A program made the position numbers and the translations under genes. From contig NZ_CP129674.1 of assembly GCF_041080795.1 (NCBI RefSeq), positions 1,302,001 to 1,366,000 on the forward strand: a stretch of DNA of 64,000 bases, read 5' to 3'. The notes beneath the pieces are model-generated. The model was not told the origin of the DNA and made no database searches. It saw nothing but the letters and a program-made list of their open reading frames with translations. Position 1 is the stretch's first letter, and every line of letters begins with the position of its first letter. This DNA is from Bifidobacterium sp. WK041_4_12. Lineage in GTDB: Bacteria > Actinomycetota > Actinomycetes > Actinomycetales > Bifidobacteriaceae. This document shows positions 18,075 through 27,329 of this stretch, in pieces.

Positions 18075-19046
18075 TCAGTCGAGCAATTCTTGCTTGACCT
18101 CATCGACATTGAAGTCGGCGGGCGGCCATGCAAGATTCATCTCCTGCATTCTCGCTCGAAGAATCTGGGAAAGCGCCGCCCTTGAATACCAGCGATGGTT
18201 GGCTGGCACCACATGCCACGGCGCATAGTCGGTGGATGTTCGTTCCATGACTTCCTGCCAAGCGTGCATATAGTCATCCCAGTGTGACCGAGCCTTCAGA
18301 TCACTTGGATCAAATTTCCAGTATTTGGTCGGGTCGTCAAGTCGCTTCAGAAATCGCTTCTTCTGAAAATCCTTGGAAATGCTGAGGAATATCTTGATGA
18401 TAGAACATCCATCGTCAGCCAGACGATGCTCGAAATCGTTGATCTCACCATAGCGCGATTCCCAGATCATACGCGGATAGGTGCCGTAGATGCGTGGCAT
18501 GACAATATCCTCGTACTGTGACCTGTCGAAAATGGATATCCAGCCATCCTTGGGCAACTCTCTGCGGATGCGCCAGAGAAAATCATGGTTGCGTTCCTCG
18601 TCGGTAGGTGCCGCAAAACCGTGATAATGGATTCCCATGGGGCTGGTCTGACGGAACACATGCTCGACCATGCTCCCCTTGCCCGACGTATCCATGCCCT
18701 GCAAGATGATGAGAATCCGACGACGTGAACCTTTGACGCCATTCGCGTAGAGCTGTTCCTGAAAACTGCTGATTTCACCGGAACTTAACGAAACGAATTC
18801 CTTGGCATCCGCCTTTCGCCCTTCAAAGCCGGGCGTTGACCCACAATCCAATTGTCCAAGATCCAAACCTGCATGAAACTTCAACGCAGCATCGGGATCG
18901 ACATCCCAGATGGAGCTCAACTGGGATGATTCCTTGCGCACCAGACGCATCTGGTCACCGATATGATGCCGTGTCTGCTCGCGCAGCTGCTGAGCCTGAA
19001 TTTCGCGCATCTGCCGCGCCGTGAACTTCTTGTCTGCTGAAGACAT
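18075..19046 (-). CDS. Polyphosphate kinase 2 family protein
   Basis: PPK2 enzymes transfer phosphate between polyphosphate and nucleotides. 323 aa. Walker A-like LQGMDTSGKGS near residue 115, then HGFAAPTDEERNHDFLWR, and Walker B-like SIFDRSQYEDIVMPRIYG. These match the single-domain polyphosphate:nucleotide phosphotransferase class; whether it favours AMP or ADP cannot be told. Start ATG 19046 has GGGGGG upstream. A cluster of four 16-bp direct repeats lies 68 bp ahead of the start, suggesting dedicated regulation. Downstream gap (18000-18074) shows no convincing terminator. Confidence 0.88.
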   Translation of the reverse strand: MSSADKKFTARQMREIQAQQLREQTRHHIGDQMRLVRKESSQLSSIWDVDPDAALKFHAGLDLGQLDCGSTPGFEGRKADAKEFVSLSSGEISSFQEQLYANGVKGSRRRILIILQGMDTSGKGSMVEHVFRQTSPMGIHYHGFAAPTDEERNHDFLWRIRRELPKDGWISIFDRSQYEDIVMPRIYGTYPRMIWESRYGEINDFEHRLADDGCSIIKIFLSISKDFQKKRFLKRLDDPTKYWKFDPSDLKARSHWDDYMHAWQEVMERTSTDYAPWHVVPANHRWYSRAALSQILRARMQEMNLAWPPADFNVDEVKQELLD

Positions 19047-19113
19047 GACAACCCCCCGATTCATAAGACCATTGCTTGGTGCTCACACGCATGTGAAACG
19101 CATCTGCTTGCAC

Positions 19114-19176
19114 TATTCACCAAGCTGCGATATTCACAAACCGTGCTATTCACAAACCGTGTTATACAAACTGTGG
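19114..19176 (-). repeat. Four 16-bp iterons upstream of ppk2
   Basis: Plus-strand units: TATTCACCAAGCTGCGA (19114-19130), TATTCACAAACCGTGC (19131-19146), TATTCACAAACCGTGT (19147-19162), and TATACAAACTGTGG (19163-19176). The middle two are 15/16 identical; the outer two are degenerate. They lie between the aspS terminator and the ppk2 start and could be multiple sites for a repressor or activator. Confidence 0.75.
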
Positions 19177-19198
19177 CATTCCCTTCGGAATACCACAG
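19171..19198 (-). terminator. aspS terminator hairpin
   Basis: CTGTGG-C-ATTCC, loop CTTC, GGAAT-A-CCACAG: an 11-bp stem with one mismatch, 65 bp after the aspS stop. On the minus strand it is followed by TTTGTATAAC. Good candidate intrinsic terminator. Confidence 0.7.
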
Positions 19199-19262
19199 TA
19201 GTCGCCCAGACGATGAAACGAGGGCACTATCGATGAAGACGCTCAAGAATCACGAACGAATG

Positions 19263-21062
19263 TCAGTCTTCATCCTCGTCAGGATCGTAGTCCACGCCGC
19301 TCTCGGCACGCTGTGCATCGGTGATCGGTGCCGGAGCGCCCGTAAGCGCATCCTGGCCACTGCCAAGCTTCGGGAAGGCGATAACGTCTCTGATGGAGCC
19401 GACGCCAGCGAGCAGCTGGGCCGTGCGGTCCCAGCCAAGCGCAATGCCAGCATGAGGCGGTGCACCGAACTTGAACGCATCAAGCAGGAACCCGAACTTT
19501 TCCTGTGCTTCCTCGGGGGTGATGCCCAGAACCTTCAAAACACGGTTTTGAATGTCGTCACGATGGATACGGACAGAACCTCCGCCGATTTCCTCGCCGT
19601 TGCACACGATGTCATAGCTGTCACTCATGGCATGCTCAGGATCCTTGTCGAAGCTGTCAATCCAGTCAGCGCTTGGCATGGTGAAAGGATGATGCATCGA
19701 AGTCCACTTGGAATGGCCAACGGCCACATCGTCATCATCTGGATCATCTGCCTGCTTGAACAGCGGGAAGTCAACAACCCACGTCAACGCGAACTCGTTC
19801 GGCTTGAGCAGTCCCTGGCGACGCGCAATCTCGACACGCACCGCTCCGAGGAGCAGCTGCGAGCTTTCACGACGGCCTGCGGCGAAGAAGACCGCATCGC
19901 CATTCTCGGCATGAACTGCCTGCTGAAGGCCATTGCGTTCCTCTTCCGACAGATTCTTGGCGACCGGCCCCTTGAGATTGCCGTCCTCCTCGAACTGAAC
20001 ATAGGCGAGACCCTTGGCTCCACGCTGCTTTGCCCATTCCTGCCACGCATCGAACTGACGACGTGGAAGAGATGCGCCACCCTTGTAGACGACAGCGCCA
20101 ACGTATGGGTTCTGGAACACGCGGAAAGGCGTGTTCTTGAAGTAGTCGGTGAGCTCGACGATCTGATTGCCGAAGCGAAGATCAGGCTTGTCGGAACCAT
20201 ACTTGTTCATCGCATCGGTCCAAGAGATGCGCGGAATGGGGAGCGTAACCTCATACCCTGCGCTCTTCCAGATATTCGCAATGACCTTTTCGGCCATCGC
20301 CATGACGTCTTCCTGATCGACATAGCTCATTTCCATGTCGAGCTGGGTGAATTCCGGCTGACGGTCGGCACGGAAGTCCTCGTCACGATAGCAGCGAGCC
20401 AGCTGATAGTACTTTTCAAATCCACTCACCATCAGCAGCTGCTTAAGCAGCTGAGGGGACTGCGGCAACGCGTACCATGAACCAGGAATCAGACGGGCAG
20501 GAACCAGAAAATCGCGTGCTCCCTCTGGTGTGGACTTGATGAGGGTAGGCGTTTCGATTTCGCAGAAGTCCATCTCGTCAAGCGCCTCGCGTGCAGCCCT
20601 GCTCATCTTCGCCCGCATGCGAATGCTGCGCTGCATGGCAGGACGACGCAGATCAAGATAGCGATACTTCAAACGGGTGTCCTCGCCGGGAAGCTTGTTC
20701 TCGGATTCGTTCTCCAACGCTGTGGAAACCTGGAAAGGCAGAGCATCGGACTTTGCAAGAATCGTGACATCCTTTGCCACGATTTCAATCTTGCCGGTCG
20801 CCAGATGCGTGTTCTCATTGCCATCCGGACGTGCGCGAACCTCGCCTTCGATCTTGACCACGAATTCACTTCGCAAAGGTCGGGCGATTTCCTCGTCGTA
20901 GATAACGATCTGAACCAGGCCGGTCTGATCACGCAAATCGATGAAGGCTACGCCGCCATGATCCCTTCTACGATCAACCCATCCTGAGACGGTAACGTTC
21001 TTGCCGATCTCAGCCTCGGTCACTTCGGTGGCATAATGCGTTCTGTAAGCCGACTGGCCCAT
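19263..21062 (-). CDS. aspS: Aspartyl-tRNA synthetase
   Basis: Class II synthetase charging tRNA-Asp. 599 aa, bacterial-type with GAD insertion. N-terminal OB-fold anticodon domain (GWVDRRRDHGGVAFIDLRD), motif 2 YQLARCYRDEDFRADRQPEF, GAD domain in the middle, motif 3 IALGWDR near the C-terminus (canonical GLDR is GWDR here), and an acidic tail. ATG 21062 follows GAGGAG; an upstream in-frame start at 21122 lacks a ribosome site. Lies 74 bp downstream of hisS, the usual hisS-aspS pair. Confidence 0.96.
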   Translation of the reverse strand: MGQSAYRTHYATEVTEAEIGKNVTVSGWVDRRRDHGGVAFIDLRDQTGLVQIVIYDEEIARPLRSEFVVKIEGEVRARPDGNENTHLATGKIEIVAKDVTILAKSDALPFQVSTALENESENKLPGEDTRLKYRYLDLRRPAMQRSIRMRAKMSRAAREALDEMDFCEIETPTLIKSTPEGARDFLVPARLIPGSWYALPQSPQLLKQLLMVSGFEKYYQLARCYRDEDFRADRQPEFTQLDMEMSYVDQEDVMAMAEKVIANIWKSAGYEVTLPIPRISWTDAMNKYGSDKPDLRFGNQIVELTDYFKNTPFRVFQNPYVGAVVYKGGASLPRRQFDAWQEWAKQRGAKGLAYVQFEEDGNLKGPVAKNLSEEERNGLQQAVHAENGDAVFFAAGRRESSQLLLGAVRVEIARRQGLLKPNEFALTWVVDFPLFKQADDPDDDDVAVGHSKWTSMHHPFTMPSADWIDSFDKDPEHAMSDSYDIVCNGEEIGGGSVRIHRDDIQNRVLKVLGITPEEAQEKFGFLLDAFKFGAPPHAGIALGWDRTAQLLAGVGSIRDVIAFPKLGSGQDALTGAPAPITDAQRAESGVDYDPDEDED

Positions 21063-21136
21063 AACTCCTCTATTCCTATTCGACACAACACTCATTGACA
21101 ACGCAGTTGAACTGATTGCCATATTTCCTTGGAAAA

Positions 21137-22528
21137 TCAGCGCTTATCGCTGTCAACGCGCACGGTTTGCTGGGCATACACACTATCGGGAGTCCAAGAC
21201 ACGGCTTGTGCCGCAAGCTGTTCTCCCGTAACGATATTCTTGACGGACTCCTCGGCATCGTCGCTAGCCGGGAACCAGACGTAGGGAATGCCAAGATGAT
21301 CGGCATATCTGATCTGCTTGCCGAGCTTCGCAGCCTTGGGAGCCACATCGGTCGAGATGCCCCGGCTTCTGAGTTCACGGGCGATGCGATTGCTCTCTCC
21401 CCTGCTCTCTTCATTCCAGACGGCAACGAGCACCGACGCGGGAGAAATACGCGAGGCCTGCGCATGCGCGCCGTGAAGCATGTACGAGACGAGACGTGAC
21501 AATCCTATGGAAAGACCGACGCCTGGATATTTGCGATTCCCCTGAGAAGCGAGATTGTCATAGCGTCCGCCAGAGCAGATCGAACCGAGAGATGCTGCAC
21601 CATCCAGGAAGGTCTCGTACACGGATCCGGTGTAATAATCGAGTCCGCGCGCAATCTTCAAATCGGCGATAACCGAGCCGGGTCGAATCTTTGCCGATTC
21701 ATCGACAATCATGGCCAGCGTCGACAGGCCTTGCTGCGCCAATGCGAACGCTTCGGAAGTCTTGTCAATGCCGCATTGCTTGCTGAGGGCATTGAATCGT
21801 GATTCCAGTTCCGCTCCCGTCGAGGCGGAAAGTTCTGCGAGTCGAAGGCATGCTTCAGCCTGCTTCGCTGTCGCACCGCATGTTTCAACGAGAAGCTTGG
21901 TCACTTCGTCGGCTCCGATTTTGTCAAGCTTATCGATTTCGCGAAGCACGCCTTCAATGTCGGTCAGTCCAATGCCACGATAGAAGCCCTCGGAAAGCTT
22001 GCGATTATTGGCATGTACGGTTGCCTTAGGCAATCCGAACGCTCTGAGGCTCTCCATCGCGTTGACCATGACCAGTGGCAGCTCGACCTCGTAATGCTCT
22101 GGCAGCTCCGCGTTGCCGACCACGTCGATATCAGCCTGGACGAACTCTCTGAAACGTCCTTCCTGAGGACGCTCACCACGCCAGACCTTCTGAATCTGCC
22201 AACGTTTGAAGGGGAAGGTCAAGGCTCCCGCATTCTCTACCACATACCGGCTCAGCGGCACGGTCAGATCAAAATGCAGGCCCAGCCGATCTTCAACTGG
22301 CGTGTCATGTTCCTGGCCCACCTCCTGAAGCCGACTCAGCAGGTAGATTTCCTTGCTCGTCTCTCCCTTTTTCAGCAGGCTAGAGCCCTGTTCGACCGCT
22401 CGGGTCTCGATTCCGAGGAATCCATTGAGCTCGAAAATCCTGCGTAACGTATCAATTGCTTGTTGTTCGACAACCCGTTCTTCGGGAAGCCACTCCGGAA
22501 ATCCGGATAATGATGCACCTTTAGCCAC
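21137..22528 (-). CDS. hisS: Histidyl-tRNA synthetase
   Basis: Class II synthetase charging tRNA-His. 463 aa. Motif 2 region VWRGERPQEGRFREF, the histidine-binding ARGLDYYTGSVYE, motif 3 GLSIGLSR, and a C-terminal anticodon-binding domain. Start is taken as GTG 22528 (VAKGASLSGFPEW), which matches where the family begins; its ribosome site (TGGAATC) is weak. Longer in-frame starts reach 22645 and would overlap the divergent DUF349 gene. Upstream of aspS in one operon. Confidence 0.92.
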   Translation of the reverse strand: MAKGASLSGFPEWLPEERVVEQQAIDTLRRIFELNGFLGIETRAVEQGSSLLKKGETSKEIYLLSRLQEVGQEHDTPVEDRLGLHFDLTVPLSRYVVENAGALTFPFKRWQIQKVWRGERPQEGRFREFVQADIDVVGNAELPEHYEVELPLVMVNAMESLRAFGLPKATVHANNRKLSEGFYRGIGLTDIEGVLREIDKLDKIGADEVTKLLVETCGATAKQAEACLRLAELSASTGAELESRFNALSKQCGIDKTSEAFALAQQGLSTLAMIVDESAKIRPGSVIADLKIARGLDYYTGSVYETFLDGAASLGSICSGGRYDNLASQGNRKYPGVGLSIGLSRLVSYMLHGAHAQASRISPASVLVAVWNEESRGESNRIARELRSRGISTDVAPKAAKLGKQIRYADHLGIPYVWFPASDDAEESVKNIVTGEQLAAQAVSWTPDSVYAQQTVRVDSDKR

Positions 22529-22610
22529 GATTCCATATAATAGGTGAGGTTGCGGAAAAGGTGACACCCTCTTTCGTGATCCCTCTATCCCACAAGCTAA
22601 GGAGCTGGCC

Positions 22611-24083
22611 ATGGCCGATGAAGCTGCCACCACACCCGTAAACACTCAGACACCCCAAGACAACGATCACGATACCGCTTCTCAAGGGTCCACACTGAAG
22701 CCAGCTGCAACCAATGTCACAGCCTCCAAGCAGCCCGTACATGCCAATGTTCCCAGGCCTCACGCACCATCGCCCGCAGCCTTTGCAAAGAAGCAGCCAG
22801 CCGTAAAACCGTCTGCGCCACTAGCGGCGGTAAGCTACTCGGACGAGGCGATTGCGAAGGCACAATCATTCGGCCACGTTGATGATAAGGGCGATGTTTT
22901 CGTCACTGAGAACGGCACCGATCGCAAAGTAGGTGAATTCCCCGATGCCAAGCCTGGTGAGGCGCTCAAACTCTACGCAACACGCTATCTCGAGCTCAAG
23001 GCGAAACTCGATCTGTTCGAGGCGCGTCTGAAGAGCGTTGCAATCAAGCCGCATGAAATCGAAGAATCCCTGAAGGCGTTGGAGACCGAAACCGCTGAGC
23101 CGCAGGTCGTAGGCGATCTGGCAGCGTTGAAAGCACAATATGAAAGTCTGAAGGCGACCGCAGCGAAGAAGAGGCAGGAACTGGCCGAAGAGCGCAAGAA
23201 GGCTCAGGATCAAGCCAGGCAAGAGCGCACCGTGATCGTCGAGAAGGCAGAGAAGTTGGCTGCATCCCTCGGAGACAGCACCAATTGGCGTTCCACTGCG
23301 GACAAGTTCCGTTCACTGTTTGACGAGTGGCAGAATCATCAGCGCAACAGCGTCAGGCTTGACAAGACGGTTGCCGATGAACTGTGGAAGCGATTCTCCT
23401 CCGCACGTACCACCTTCAACCAAGGTCGTCGCAAGTGGGCACAGATGCGAGATGCCGAGCATGCCAAGGCAAAGGATGCCAAGGAAGCGATCATTGCCGA
23501 GGCTGAGTCGATGAAGAATTCCACTGACTGGGCCGAGACTTCACGCAGCTTCAACGCACTGATGGACCGTTGGAAGCAGGCAGGTCGTGCGGGCCGCCGC
23601 GAGGACGATGACCTGTGGACTCGATTCCGCGCTGCCGCCGACACCTTCTTCAATGCGCGCCAAAGCGACCGCGACAAGACTTCAAGCGACGAGAAAGCCA
23701 ACCTTGTCAAGAAAGAGGCTCTTGTCATCAAGGCAGAGGCCCTGCTCCCCGTCAAGGATGACAGCGCGGCCAAGAAGGCACGTCAACAACTTGCTGCCAT
23801 TCAGGAAGAATGGGATCAGATCGGTTACGTTCCCCGCGAGGACGTCCATCGCATCGAAAGCCGCTTGGATGCCGTCGACAAGCAGATCAAGTCCGTCGAG
23901 GATGCCGTCTGGAAGCAGTCAGACCCTGAAGCCGATGCCCGCAAGACCAGCTTCGAAGATCAACTGAATGCACAGCTCAAGGAAATCAACGACCAGATCG
24001 CTGCAGCCACCGACCCGGCGAAGATCAAGAAGCTTCAAGCCGAAAAGGCAACGAAGGAGCAGTGGCTCAACGCCATTCGCTAA
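22611..24083 (+). CDS. DUF349 domain-containing protein
   Basis: A 490-aa highly charged cytoplasmic protein. After a Pro/Ala-rich N-terminal 70 residues come three DUF349 repeats (about 215-285, 290-360, 370-440), each a helical unit with Trp near its start (STNWRSTADKFR, STDWAETSRSFN, QEEWDQIGYVPRED). Coiled-coil-like Lys/Glu stretches link them. Function of the family is unknown. AAGGAG precedes ATG 22611. Divergent from hisS with an 82-bp promoter gap; followed by a strong terminator. Confidence 0.85.
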   Translation: MADEAATTPVNTQTPQDNDHDTASQGSTLKPAATNVTASKQPVHANVPRPHAPSPAAFAKKQPAVKPSAPLAAVSYSDEAIAKAQSFGHVDDKGDVFVTENGTDRKVGEFPDAKPGEALKLYATRYLELKAKLDLFEARLKSVAIKPHEIEESLKALETETAEPQVVGDLAALKAQYESLKATAAKKRQELAEERKKAQDQARQERTVIVEKAEKLAASLGDSTNWRSTADKFRSLFDEWQNHQRNSVRLDKTVADELWKRFSSARTTFNQGRRKWAQMRDAEHAKAKDAKEAIIAEAESMKNSTDWAETSRSFNALMDRWKQAGRAGRREDDDLWTRFRAAADTFFNARQSDRDKTSSDEKANLVKKEALVIKAEALLPVKDDSAAKKARQQLAAIQEEWDQIGYVPREDVHRIESRLDAVDKQIKSVEDAVWKQSDPEADARKTSFEDQLNAQLKEINDQIAAATDPAKIKKLQAEKATKEQWLNAIR

Positions 24084-24092
24084 ATTTTGGAC

Positions 24093-24145
24093 GAAAAGGA
24101 TGCCTCTGACTGCGCACATGGCTCGCAATCAGAGGCATTCTTTTC
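24093..24145. terminator. Bidirectional terminator after the DUF349 gene
   Basis: GAAAAG then ATGCCTCTGA (24093-24109) pair with TCAGAGGCAT then CTTTTC (24129-24145), giving a stem of about 16 bp with a G/T break and a 19-base loop. The A and U flanks make it usable from both strands. Confidence 0.85.
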
Positions 24146-24167
24146 GTATATGGTGAAAGAAAACGCT

Positions 24168-24275
24168 CATTGTGAACTTGTCGAAGTATCACGCCCCGAT
24201 TTTCGTGGATTTACCATCGATGTTGACTGAAATCAGCCACTTTTTATGCGTGTATACTTCGACGAGTTCACAATG
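24168..24275. repeat. Long hairpin between DUF349 gene and rel (27-bp stem)
   Basis: Arms 24168-24189 and 24254-24275 pair over 22 positions with a single T/C difference that is a G-U wobble in RNA; CACGC (24190-24194) and GCGTG (24248-24252) extend the stem by 5 bp after a one-base bulge. The inner part holds a second weak hairpin (GTGGATTT with AAATC..CCAC). Lies 22 bp from the rel stop in a convergent gap. Could terminate rel, serve as an RNase III substrate, or belong to a small hairpin family with the element at 62486. Confidence 0.85.
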
Positions 24276-24297
24276 AAGATTGAACCGACGTTTTTAC

Positions 24298-26784
24298 TCA
24301 TTGGATGTGTCTCATTCTTGATTCTGCCGAATCCTTGGCACCGGTGAGTCGATAGACATCGAACACTCCATCGATTTTTCGCACTGCTGACAGCAGACGA
24401 TTCAGATGCTGCGGGTCTGCCATTTCGAACACGAATTGGCTTACGGCCACGCGGTCTCTGCCCGTTGCCTGGCTTCCAGACAGGATATTCACCCCATGGT
24501 CGGCCAATACTCGAGTCACATCGGACAGCAGGTGCTGACGATCCAGCGCCTCAACCTGAATCTTGACCATGAATGAGCCTTTGGTGCTGATCCAGGAAAC
24601 GGGAACGATACGTTCCGGCTGACGCTTCTTCAAGTCGATAAGATTCTGACAGTCGGCGCGATGCACTGAAACTCCCTGATTGCGAGTGATGAAACCTTCA
24701 ATCTCATCTCCAGGCACAGGGGTGCAGCATCGTGCCAGCTTAACCCACACATCACCGACGCCCTTCACCGATATGCCTTGCGAGCCGCTGTTCTGTGGCC
24801 TTTCAAACTTGCTGAGCGGCAAGGCTTCCTGTTCGACCTCGTCATCGACTTCAGACGGACCGGCATCCTTGACCAGTCGTGAAATCACATTCTGGGTGGA
24901 AATCTGGCCTTCTCCCAAGGCTGCATATACCGCATCGGCGTTGGGATAGTTCAACTCATCCGCAATGCCGATGAGCGCCTCATTCGTAAGCAGGCTCGCG
25001 ACCGGAAGATTCTGCTTTCGCAGCGCACGAGTGAGATCATCCTTACCTTCGTCGATGGCTTCAGATCGACGCTCCTTGCTGAACCACTGCCGTATCTTGT
25101 TGCGCGCCTTCGGACTCTTGACGAAGCTCAGCCAGTCACGCGATGGCCCTGCGTTCTCGGAATTGCTAGTCAGTATTTCAACCGTATCGCCATTTTCGAG
25201 TTCAGTATCGAGTGGAATCAGCCGTCCGTTGACACGGGCACCCATCGTGCGATGACCGACTTCCGTGTGCACGGCATAGGCAAAGTCCACCGGAGTCGCA
25301 TGAGCCGGCAGCGATACGATCTTGCCCTTCGGCGTGAAGACATACACCTCAGCCGAACCAAGATCCTCTTTGAGGGATCCAAGGAACTCATCTGAATCCG
25401 GCGTTTCGCTCGTCCAATCGGCCAGCTGCTGAATCCATTTGAGATTGTCAGCCTCGCTCAGCTCGGAACTCTCCTGCGTCAGACGCTTTCTATCGGTCTT
25501 GTCAGGTTTGGAAAGAACGCGCCCAGCTGAGCCATTTTCCTTGTATTTCCAATGGGCAGCGATACCGAATTCTGCTCGGCGATGCATATCCCACGTGCGA
25601 ATCTGAATCTCGACAGGCTTGCCGCCAGGGCCGACGACAGTAGTGTGCAGTGACTGATACATATTGAGCTTCGGCATCGCAATGTAGTCCTTGAACCGTC
25701 CCGGAACAGGATTCCATCGCGCATGAACGGCTCCAAGAGCCGCATAGCAATCCTGAATCGAATCGACAAGGATTCTCACGCCCACCAAGTCATAGATATT
25801 AGCGAAATCATGGCCGCGGACAATCATCTTCTGATAGATGCTGAAATAGTCCTTGGGCCTGCCCGTCACCGAGCCTTCGATGCCCTGATCGTGCAAGTCA
25901 TCCTTGATCTCCTGCAGAATCTGTTTGAGGTAGACACCTCGCTGCCCGGCCCTGCGAGCCACCAGCACGACGATTTCGTCATAGATCTTCGGATAGAGCA
26001 CCTTGAAGCTAAGCTCTTCCAACTCGGTTTTGATGGCGTTCATTCCCAGACGATTGGCAAGTGGAGCATACACATCAAGCGTTTCGCTCGCCTTGCGCTG
26101 GGCGCTGGAACTCTTCACATAGCGCCAGGTTCGAGCATTGTGCACTCGATCTGCAAGCTTGACGACCAGAACGCGGACATCACGGCTCATGGCCACGACC
26201 ATTTTCCTAATGGTCTCCGCCTGAGCTGAATCACCATAGTCCATCTTCGTCAGCTTGGTGACGCCATCGACGAGACCGGCAACCGTATCTCCGAACTCTT
26301 CACGGCATTGGTCCAGCGTGTAATCGGTGTCTTCAACGGTATCGTGCAGCAGACCTGCAGAGACGACGATTGGCCCCATGCCAAGATCGGCGAGAATCTG
26401 AGAAACTGCAAGCGGGTGAATGATGTATGGTTCGCCTGATTTACGACGCTGCAGACGGTGCTGAATGACGGCGCGCCGGTATGCTCGCGGAAGCATCGTC
26501 ATATCTTCATCAGGATGGTGGTACTGACAGACTTTAAGAATCGGGGCTAGCGGATCAAGCGGATCATCGCTGATTTCGCATCCAAGAGCCCTCGATGAAA
26601 AATCCTGGAGCCTTTCGCCGACGCCAGTTTGAACTTTGCCATTCGCTTGCTGTGCATCGCTGAGGGAAGTTGGAGTCGAATCCCCTCGGTCATCCTTGCT
26701 GCCCGCTTGGTGGGCCCCATCACTGTGGCTCCCTGCAGACTGGTTCAATCGCTTCACATGCTCATCCGATGTGCTTGCCATCAT
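24298..26784 (-). CDS. relA: Bifunctional (p)ppGpp synthetase/hydrolase Rel
   Basis: Makes and degrades (p)ppGpp in the stringent response. 828 aa. Hydrolase HD domain (about 85-240) with YIIHPLAV and LLHDTVEDT; synthetase domain with RFKDYIAMPK (the RxKD form typical of bifunctional enzymes) and NMYQSLHTTV; TGS domain VYVFTPKGKIVSLP...; C-terminal ACT domain. The first ATG (26784) is followed directly by a second (26781); AGAAGGAGGA lies just upstream, so the second may be the real start. Last gene of DUF4193-dut-rel. Confidence 0.96.
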   Translation of the reverse strand: MMASTSDEHVKRLNQSAGSHSDGAHQAGSKDDRGDSTPTSLSDAQQANGKVQTGVGERLQDFSSRALGCEISDDPLDPLAPILKVCQYHHPDEDMTMLPRAYRRAVIQHRLQRRKSGEPYIIHPLAVSQILADLGMGPIVVSAGLLHDTVEDTDYTLDQCREEFGDTVAGLVDGVTKLTKMDYGDSAQAETIRKMVVAMSRDVRVLVVKLADRVHNARTWRYVKSSSAQRKASETLDVYAPLANRLGMNAIKTELEELSFKVLYPKIYDEIVVLVARRAGQRGVYLKQILQEIKDDLHDQGIEGSVTGRPKDYFSIYQKMIVRGHDFANIYDLVGVRILVDSIQDCYAALGAVHARWNPVPGRFKDYIAMPKLNMYQSLHTTVVGPGGKPVEIQIRTWDMHRRAEFGIAAHWKYKENGSAGRVLSKPDKTDRKRLTQESSELSEADNLKWIQQLADWTSETPDSDEFLGSLKEDLGSAEVYVFTPKGKIVSLPAHATPVDFAYAVHTEVGHRTMGARVNGRLIPLDTELENGDTVEILTSNSENAGPSRDWLSFVKSPKARNKIRQWFSKERRSEAIDEGKDDLTRALRKQNLPVASLLTNEALIGIADELNYPNADAVYAALGEGQISTQNVISRLVKDAGPSEVDDEVEQEALPLSKFERPQNSGSQGISVKGVGDVWVKLARCCTPVPGDEIEGFITRNQGVSVHRADCQNLIDLKKRQPERIVPVSWISTKGSFMVKIQVEALDRQHLLSDVTRVLADHGVNILSGSQATGRDRVAVSQFVFEMADPQHLNRLLSAVRKIDGVFDVYRLTGAKDSAESRMRHIQ

Positions 26785-26858
26785 TCCTCCTTCTGCAGGG
26801 TTGACTTCATCATCCTACTCGCGTATTTGATTTCTTCGACGCACTTCGCTTCAGGCAG

Positions 26859-27329
26859 CTATGCGATTCCCGTCGAACCAAATCCACGATCAGATCGATC
26901 CGACCCTGGAAGGGTTGTGGCCTCGATGAAGCTGGCCTCGACATATCGCTGAATCACCAGCTGGGCTATACGGTCTCCGACATGGAAAACCGCTGGTTCA
27001 TGGGCATCCAAGTTGATCAGCGTCACCTTGATTTCGCCCCGATAGCCTGCATCGATGGTTCCAGGTGTGTTGAGCACGGTCACACCCTTCTTTGCTGCCA
27101 AGCCAGAACGAGGGTGTACCAGGCCAACATATCCAGCTGGGAGCGCAATGCGAATTCCCGTAGGAATCAATTTACGTTCAAAAGGTGCGAGCGTGAAGTC
27201 GATGCTGCTGCGCAAATCAGCACCTGCATCTCCGGCATGCTCATATGCCGGAATGACAGAGTGCTCACCGTCTAGGACGATGAGCACTTCGCTCTGTTCC
27301 GGTTCGTTGTATTGCTCGTCAAACGACAT
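26859..27329 (-). CDS. dut: dUTP diphosphatase
   Basis: Hydrolyses dUTP to dUMP and diphosphate. 156 aa, trimeric dUTPase family: motif 1 DAGADLRSS, motif 2 HPRSGLAAKKG, motif 3 NTPGTIDAGYRGE, motif 4 GDRIAQLVIQ, motif 5 RGFGSTG near the C-terminus. Start ATG 27329 overlaps the stop of the DUF4193 gene by one base (TGATG), implying translational coupling; AAGGAG lies 11 bases upstream. Confidence 0.95.
   Translation of the reverse strand: MSFDEQYNEPEQSEVLIVLDGEHSVIPAYEHAGDAGADLRSSIDFTLAPFERKLIPTGIRIALPAGYVGLVHPRSGLAAKKGVTVLNTPGTIDAGYRGEIKVTLINLDAHEPAVFHVGDRIAQLVIQRYVEASFIEATTLPGSDRSDRGFGSTGIA

Noticed and set aside
19114..19176. Iterons as a CRISPR or plasmid origin
   Set aside because: Units are only 16 bp with no spacers, no cas or rep gene is nearby, and they sit in a promoter region.
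19143..20480. Long plus-strand open frame (445 codons) opposite aspS
   Set aside because: It is fully antisense to a confidently identified AspS, its translation has no recognisable domain, and it has no ribosome site. It reflects codon bias of the opposite strand.
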